Assembly (NCBI GenBank): GCA_934101625.1
Contig: CAKORV010000037.1
Span: 1 to 8,430, forward strand
Direction of reading: 5' to 3'
Source: an uncultured Bacilli bacterium
GTDB taxonomy: Bacteria; Bacillota_I; Bacilli_A; RF39; UBA660
DNA: 8,430 nt
This document shows positions 4,799-8,430 of this stretch, piece after piece. Positions within the stretch are counted from its first letter, which is position 1. Each line of letters starts with the position of its first letter. A model generated the notes under the pieces. That model did not search any database, was not told where the DNA came from, and was given only the letters and a program-made list of their open reading frames with translations. Made by a program: the position numbers and the translations under genes.

Positions 4799-5212
4799 AA
4801 TTAATTTTTTATTTTCAGTAACTTCTTCTACTTTACTTTTAAATGTTTCAATAAAGTCATCATAATTTACTTTAAATACTAAGAAATAATTTAATTTATG
4901 TTCTAATCTATTTAGTATATCAGCTAATTCTTTATTATCAGTAATACATTTATTTATTACTATATAATCTATTGCTTTTTTGTAAAGTAAAGATAATGAA
5001 CTTAGAAAATTATAATCGGTATTTTTATTAACTAATTCATCTAAATTATCTATTTTATATATAGAATTTAATTTTAATAAATAAGTACAATCTAATTCAT
5101 TTATTATTTCTATTTTATTTCTAGTATAATTATATACTACATAATATTTATATTTTTTATCAATTGGTATATATGAATATACTTGTCTAATTGCTATTCT
5201 TAAATCATTCAT
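4784..5212 (-). CDS. Unknown 142-aa protein coupled to der
   Basis: I do not recognise this protein. It is soluble, with no signal peptide or membrane segment. Residues 1-50 look like alternating strands (Y-K-Y-Y-V-V-Y-N-Y, K-I-E-I-I-N-E-L); 55-130 look helical (L-S-S-L-S-L-L-Y-K-K-A-I-D-Y and E-L-A-D-I-L-N-R-L-E-H-K-L); the last dozen residues are basic. Its two Cys (42, 89) form no motif. Its ATG overlaps the der stop by one base (TAATG), and GGGTGA lies within the final der codons, so it is translationally coupled to Der. The coupling suggests a role near ribosome assembly or simply cotranscription. Confidence 0.75.
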   Translation of the reverse strand: MNDLRIAIRQVYSYIPIDKKYKYYVVYNYTRNKIEIINELDCTYLLKLNSIYKIDNLDELVNKNTDYNFLSSLSLLYKKAIDYIVINKCITDNKELADILNRLEHKLNYFLVFKVNYDDFIETFKSKVEEVTENKKLIRKGE

Positions 5213-6525
5213 TATTCTTCACCCTTATTTTTAAAGTTAAGTATTATTGGAGTACCACTAAAATCTATATTTTGTCTTATTTTATTTTCTAAATATCTTT
5301 CATAGCTAAAATGTATTAAACCTTTACTATTTACTGATATATCAAATCTAGGAGGTTTAGTTCCACTTTGATGAGTAAAGTATATTTTTAGTTTTTTTCC
5401 TTTATATGATGGTGGTGGCGTTTCCATAAATGCTTCCATAATTATGTCATTTAGTATATTAGTTTTAATTTCTTTAGTTGCATTTTCATAACTTTCTAAT
5501 ACAAGTGGCATAAGAGTACTTATTCTTTTTCTAGTTTTAGCACTTAAAAAACATACTTTAGCATAAGGCATGAATTGAAAATTATTTTTAATATCTGTTT
5601 TCCACTTTTTCATTGCTGCATCTTTATCAGTTTCAATAGTATCCCACTTATTAACCACGATTACTATTGCTTTACCTGCTTCTAGAGCATAACCAGCGAT
5701 ATGTTTATCATGTTCTATTATTCCTTCTTCTGCATTAATTACAAGTAAACATACATCACTTCTATCAATAGCACGCATACTTCTTAATAAACTATATTTT
5801 TCTACACTCTCAAATATTTTTCCTTTTTTTCTAAGGCCGGCTGTATCTATTAAGATATATTCATTTTTATCATATGTTAAAACTGTATCTATGCTATCTC
5901 TTGTTGTACCAGCAATATCACTAACAATTACTCTTTCTTCATTAAGTAATGCATTTACTAGACTACTTTTTCCAACATTAGGTCTACCTATTACTGAGAA
6001 TTTTAATCTATTATCTTCTACTTCTTCGCTTTCATCGAATTCACTAGTTACTATATCCATTAAGTCACTTATTCCAACATTATGTTCAGCACTAATAGGA
6101 ATATATTCATCAAAACCTAAAGTATAGAAGTCATACATATTATCTTCGCTTAATTTATTATCTATTTTATTAATTGCAACAACAACTTTTTTATTAGATT
6201 TTCTAAGCATATCTCTAATTAATGTATCATTACTTGTTATACCTTCTTTTCCATCAACAACAAATATTATTACGTCGCTTTCTTCTATTCCTATTTCTAC
6301 TTGTGCTTTAATTTCTTCATTAAATGCACCTTCACTTATATCAATACCACCTGTATCTATTAAATAAAATGGTTTGTCATCATATATACCACTAGAATAT
6401 ATTCTATCTCTAGTAACTCCAGGTATATCTTCTATAATTGATATTTTCTTTTTAACTAATCTATTAAATAATGTACTTTTTCCTACGTTAGGTCTACCTA
6501 CTAAACATATAGTATTTTTTTTCAT
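5212..6525 (-). CDS. der: Ribosome biogenesis GTPase Der (EngA)
   Basis: Der is an essential tandem-domain GTPase that binds the maturing 50S subunit. The 437-aa protein, the usual length, shows both G domains and the KH-like domain. Domain 1: P-loop G-R-P-N-V-G-K-S at 10-17, G-V-T-R-D-R at 36-41, D-T-G-G at 57-60, N-K-I-D at 119-122. Domain 2: a second G-R-P-N-V-G-K-S at 180-187, G-T-T-R-D-S at 206-211, D-T-A-G at 227-230, N-K-W-D at 292-295, S-A-K at 328-330. The KH-like domain spans about 356-437, with T-P-P-P-S-Y-K-G-K-K at 369-378. All nucleotide-binding residues are present. I start at ATG 6525, seven bases after AAAGGGGA; a TTG six codons upstream would lie in the leader. It is first in a two-gene operon with the 142-aa protein. 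Confidence 0.98.
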   Translation of the reverse strand: MKKNTICLVGRPNVGKSTLFNRLVKKKISIIEDIPGVTRDRIYSSGIYDDKPFYLIDTGGIDISEGAFNEEIKAQVEIGIEESDVIIFVVDGKEGITSNDTLIRDMLRKSNKKVVVAINKIDNKLSEDNMYDFYTLGFDEYIPISAEHNVGISDLMDIVTSEFDESEEVEDNRLKFSVIGRPNVGKSSLVNALLNEERVIVSDIAGTTRDSIDTVLTYDKNEYILIDTAGLRKKGKIFESVEKYSLLRSMRAIDRSDVCLLVINAEEGIIEHDKHIAGYALEAGKAIVIVVNKWDTIETDKDAAMKKWKTDIKNNFQFMPYAKVCFLSAKTRKRISTLMPLVLESYENATKEIKTNILNDIIMEAFMETPPPSYKGKKLKIYFTHQSGTKPPRFDISVNSKGLIHFSYERYLENKIRQNIDFSGTPIILNFKNKGEE

Positions 6526-6551
6526 GGACTCATCCCCTTTCAAGTAACATT

Positions 6552-6580
6552 ATTATAGCAAATAAAGTACATATTTACAA
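6552..6580 (-). promoter_or_regulatory. Promoter of der
   Basis: Minus strand TTGTAA (6580-6575), 17-nt spacer, and TATAAT (6557-6552) preceded by TGC, so it has both a usable -35 and an extended -10. Initiation near 6545 leaves a 20-nt leader that carries AAAGGGGA. The -35 starts five bases after the preceding terminator T-tract. Confidence 0.78.
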
Positions 6581-6585
6581 CATAT

Positions 6586-6610
6586 AAAAAGTACAAATTA
6601 TTTTGTACTT
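6586..6610 (-). terminator. Terminator of the pseudopilin gene
   Basis: Perfect 9-bp minus-strand stem AAGTACAAA/TTTGTACTT (6610-6602 with 6597-6589), 4-nt loop, then further T (6588-6586). The pseudopilin stop codon (6611-6609) overlaps the base of the stem. Confidence 0.82.
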
Positions 6611-7040
6611 AACCAGGTATAATACACCTATCATAATTTTTAGATTGATACCTATCACCACATTTTAAGTATCCATATGCTTTATTATTTATAAAACGAA
6701 CACAACCAATACAAGATTGTCCATCAAATTCAATTGTCTCTATATATTTTTCATCAACTAGAGTTCCCAAATTTAAACGACCACTATAGGTATAATCATC
6801 ATTTCTATATATATAATCATAAATTTTATTAGGACATTTTAAATCTCCAATAGGATTCTTGCAGTGATCCTCTAAGTATAGTAAACCTGCTTCAGCAAGT
6901 TCTTTTTCTTGTATACTCATAGTCTTATCATTACTATCACTAAGTATTTTCATTAAATTAGGTGTCACAATTATCATAACAACAGCAATTAATGCAATTA
7001 CAGCAATTATCTCCACCAAAGTAAAACCTTTCTTATTCAT
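6609..7040 (-). CDS. Prepilin-type (type IV pseudopilin-like) protein with six cysteines
   Basis: A 143-aa protein with a textbook class III prepilin leader: M-N-K-K-G then F-T-L-V-E, so prepilin peptidase would cleave after Gly5 and methylate the new Phe; Glu10 is the conserved mature Glu5. Residues 6-28 are the hydrophobic alpha-1 helix, continued to about 57 as amphipathic helix. The globular part has six Cys (60, 69, 110, 113, 127, 139), including C-I-G-C at 110-113, so up to three disulfides outside the membrane. Pseudopilins assemble through ComG- or type II secretion-like machinery; no assembly ATPase is visible here. I start at ATG 7040, where the leader begins, with AGGT just upstream; longer starts would put 14 extra residues before the leader. 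It lies 13 nt after the large secreted protein, so probably cotranscribed. The C-terminal domain is not recognised. Confidence 0.88.
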   Translation of the reverse strand: MNKKGFTLVEIIAVIALIAVVMIIVTPNLMKILSDSNDKTMSIQEKELAEAGLLYLEDHCKNPIGDLKCPNKIYDYIYRNDDYTYSGRLNLGTLVDEKYIETIEFDGQSCIGCVRFINNKAYGYLKCGDRYQSKNYDRCIIPG

Positions 7041-7053
7041 ATTACCTGCTTTC

Positions 7054-8430
7054 TTAATTATCAGCATTTGCACACACATCATCTATTACTACTTGATATG
7101 GATTATCAGCAGTACCATCACCACTAGAATATTTAACACATGACTTTAATGACACAACTGGATGTAAAAGCATTAAAAGCGTACTTTCTCCGTTATAATT
7201 AAGTGAAACTGTCATCGGCATATCTTCACCATTACTTGTTATACCTTCATTATATTTAACTGTACCTGGAGAAAAAGTTGCTAAATAAGGTCTTCCACTT
7301 AATACATCGTTTTCTGAATTTGAATTAAAATAAAATCTAGTTGAATAACTACTATCATAAGATTTGCCACCATAAACAAGTTCATCAATAGTAGGTAAAG
7401 CAACAGGATATGTAAGTTTTCCATTTCCTCCACTTGCAGTACTTACACTATATTTATCAGATAATCTTTGTTCAGTTAAATATAAAGTACCATCACTTTT
7501 CCCACCACATTTATAAGATGGTCTTTTATTACTATATCTTTGATTAGCAGCAGTAAAATCATACTTACTACTTGAATATGCATATGTATTATCACTACAA
7601 TATATTGCAGTTTTACTTATATATTTATCAAAAATATAAGTATCCTTTGAATAATTCATCAAATTTGTTGAATACCAATCATCAAGTGTTTTTTTCATAC
7701 CAGATTCTTCTCCATCAGAACCAATATAATCTGAATAATATCTATTTGATTCTCTATAACCCCACCAACTGCTATAAGATGGTTCTCTGTCACCAAAAGA
7801 AGTATGGTCTAAACCATGGTAAAGTAGTCTAACACTTCCATCTTCATTTATTCTTATTATTTTCCAATAATACTCTTTTAAAACTTCTTCACACCCATAA
7901 TTATATAAAGAAGATTGACAAGAAGACAAAGTAGTAAAATCGGTATAATTGGTACTAGTTTCAGAAATATAACCTCTATAATAAACTTTTCCACCAAATT
8001 TTACCCAGTTATTAGTAGGATTTCCTGAATAATAGTAAGTCTTTTCTCCTATTCCATCTCCATTTACATCTTCAGTATATTGTGCAGTAGCAGTACTACT
8101 TTCTAAATAAATTGTTCTTGTTGTGTTATCTGTATTAGCAACACTGAAATCTGTTCTAGTTTGAACTGTTGGATTATCCTTTAATATACGATTTGCTAAA
8201 CTACCTACAGAATAACCATAATCTTTTTCAAATTCAATATTACAACTTAAACCCGATGATTTAATATTTGTTATTGTTAAAATATTACCATTTATTGTTG
8301 AATTTGGACAGTCAGTAGTAACTCCTTCAGCAAAATATCCATCTGCTGGATTAAGTGTTATTGTTGCTATTCCATTTCTTCCTACTTGTACACTACTTGG
8401 TATACTTCCACCTGTTGATGTTAAATTAAC
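7054..8430 (-). CDS. Large secreted surface protein, C-terminal 458 residues (5' end outside window)
   Basis: The frame is open from the window's right edge with no stop, so the N-terminus is missing; a TTG at 7929 is internal, not a start. Fragment residues 1-68 resemble a divergent InlB-type or other bacterial beta repeat (G-G-S-I-P-S-S-V-Q-V, A-T-I-T-L-N-P-A-D-G-Y, then N-I-L-T-I-T-N-I) with one Cys pair (41, 63). Residues 80-150 include N-P-T-V-Q-T-R-T-D-F, D-V-N-G-D-G-I-G and N-N-W-V-K-F-G-G. Residues 187-458 hold Y-Y-W-K-I-I-R-I-N-E-D-G-S-V-R-L-L, a Trp/Tyr/Ser-rich centre, and L-H-P-V-V-S-L-K-S near the end. From memory this layout recurs in secreted proteins of uncultured gut Bacilli, with a fold perhaps like C-type-lectin or formylglycine-generating-enzyme domains; that comparison is tentative. 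Low charge, high Ser/Tyr/Asn content and about nine Cys fit an exported, disulfide-bearing protein. Precise role unknown. Confidence 0.82.
   Translation of the reverse strand, partial: VNLTSTGGSIPSSVQVGRNGIATITLNPADGYFAEGVTTDCPNSTINGNILTITNIKSSGLSCNIEFEKDYGYSVGSLANRILKDNPTVQTRTDFSVANTDNTTRTIYLESSTATAQYTEDVNGDGIGEKTYYYSGNPTNNWVKFGGKVYYRGYISETSTNYTDFTTLSSCQSSLYNYGCEEVLKEYYWKIIRINEDGSVRLLYHGLDHTSFGDREPSYSSWWGYRESNRYYSDYIGSDGEESGMKKTLDDWYSTNLMNYSKDTYIFDKYISKTAIYCSDNTYAYSSSKYDFTAANQRYSNKRPSYKCGGKSDGTLYLTEQRLSDKYSVSTASGGNGKLTYPVALPTIDELVYGGKSYDSSYSTRFYFNSNSENDVLSGRPYLATFSPGTVKYNEGITSNGEDMPMTVSLNYNGESTLLMLLHPVVSLKSCVKYSSGDGTADNPYQVVIDDVCANADN

Noticed and set aside
4511..4804. Plus-strand frame of 97 residues resembling a membrane protein
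   Set aside because: It is the reverse complement of the SpoVIF-family gene; the hydrophobicity comes from reading Lys/Glu-rich codons backwards.
5891..6127. Plus-strand frame inside der
   Set aside because: It is antisense to the conserved GTPase domains, with no independent signals.
7572..7832. Plus-strand Tyr/Asn-rich frame of 86 residues
   Set aside because: It is antisense to the secreted protein, whose own frame is open over the whole stretch and has family-like motifs.
7927..7929. TTG as the start of the secreted protein
   Set aside because: The frame remains open to the window edge with coherent beta-repeat sequence upstream, so this codon is an internal leucine.
1..8430. Alternative genetic code with TGA as tryptophan
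   Set aside because: All Trp codons checked are TGG and the genes read through without internal TGA; absence of TGA stops in about a dozen genes is expected at this GC content.
1..8430. tRNA, rRNA, CRISPR arrays, transposases or phage genes
   Set aside because: No cloverleaf, repeat-spacer pattern or recognisable mobile-element protein was seen on either strand.

Overview
The window is very AT-rich, low-GC Bacillota-type DNA. All complete genes read with the standard code: every complete stop is TAA or TAG, and tryptophan is TGG. Der, TrmB, a DUF948/YtxH pair, a SpoVIF-family protein, a class III-type prepilin leader and a large Cys-containing secreted protein together suggest an uncultured gut member of the Bacilli, close to RF39/Mollicutes-related or Erysipelotrichales-like lineages. 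That placement is inferred from gene content and base composition only. Almost everything is on the minus strand; the one credible plus-strand gene is a 100-aa low-complexity protein at 3538-3840.

Layout, in minus-strand transcription order from the right edge. (1) 8430-6609: the C-terminal part of a large secreted protein with a beta-rich repeat domain and a Cys-containing C-terminal domain, followed by a six-cysteine pseudopilin and a strong terminator. (2) 6580-4767: a promoter, the ribosome-assembly GTPase Der, an unknown 142-aa protein coupled to it by a 1-nt overlap, and a terminator. (3) 4787-4480: a SpoVIF-family monocistron. (4) 4479-3916: a monocistron for an unknown 170-aa protein with a possible zinc site. 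(5) 3538-3840 (+): the Asn/Tyr/Pro/Gly-rich coiled-coil protein, facing away from trmB with overlapping promoters. (6) 3510-2848: trmB, tRNA m7G46 methyltransferase. (7) 2789-340: a four-gene envelope operon (lipoprotein, acidic disordered protein with a conserved-looking short motif, DUF948 membrane protein, YtxH protein) ending in a long hairpin terminator. (8) 188-1: a compact possible transcription unit with promoter, Shine-Dalgarno, a 21-codon reading frame containing a CxxxCxxC motif, and a terminator.

Der and TrmB belong to the core translation machinery. The envelope operon and the pseudopilin/secreted-protein pair point to cell-surface functions. Non-coding DNA is compact: stop codons lie inside terminator hairpins and the next promoter starts within a few bases of the preceding T-tract. 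I see no tRNA, rRNA, CRISPR, transposase or phage gene. The most novel items are the small CxxxCxxC reading frame at 60-125, the repeated short motif in the 309-aa protein, and the several unknown small proteins.
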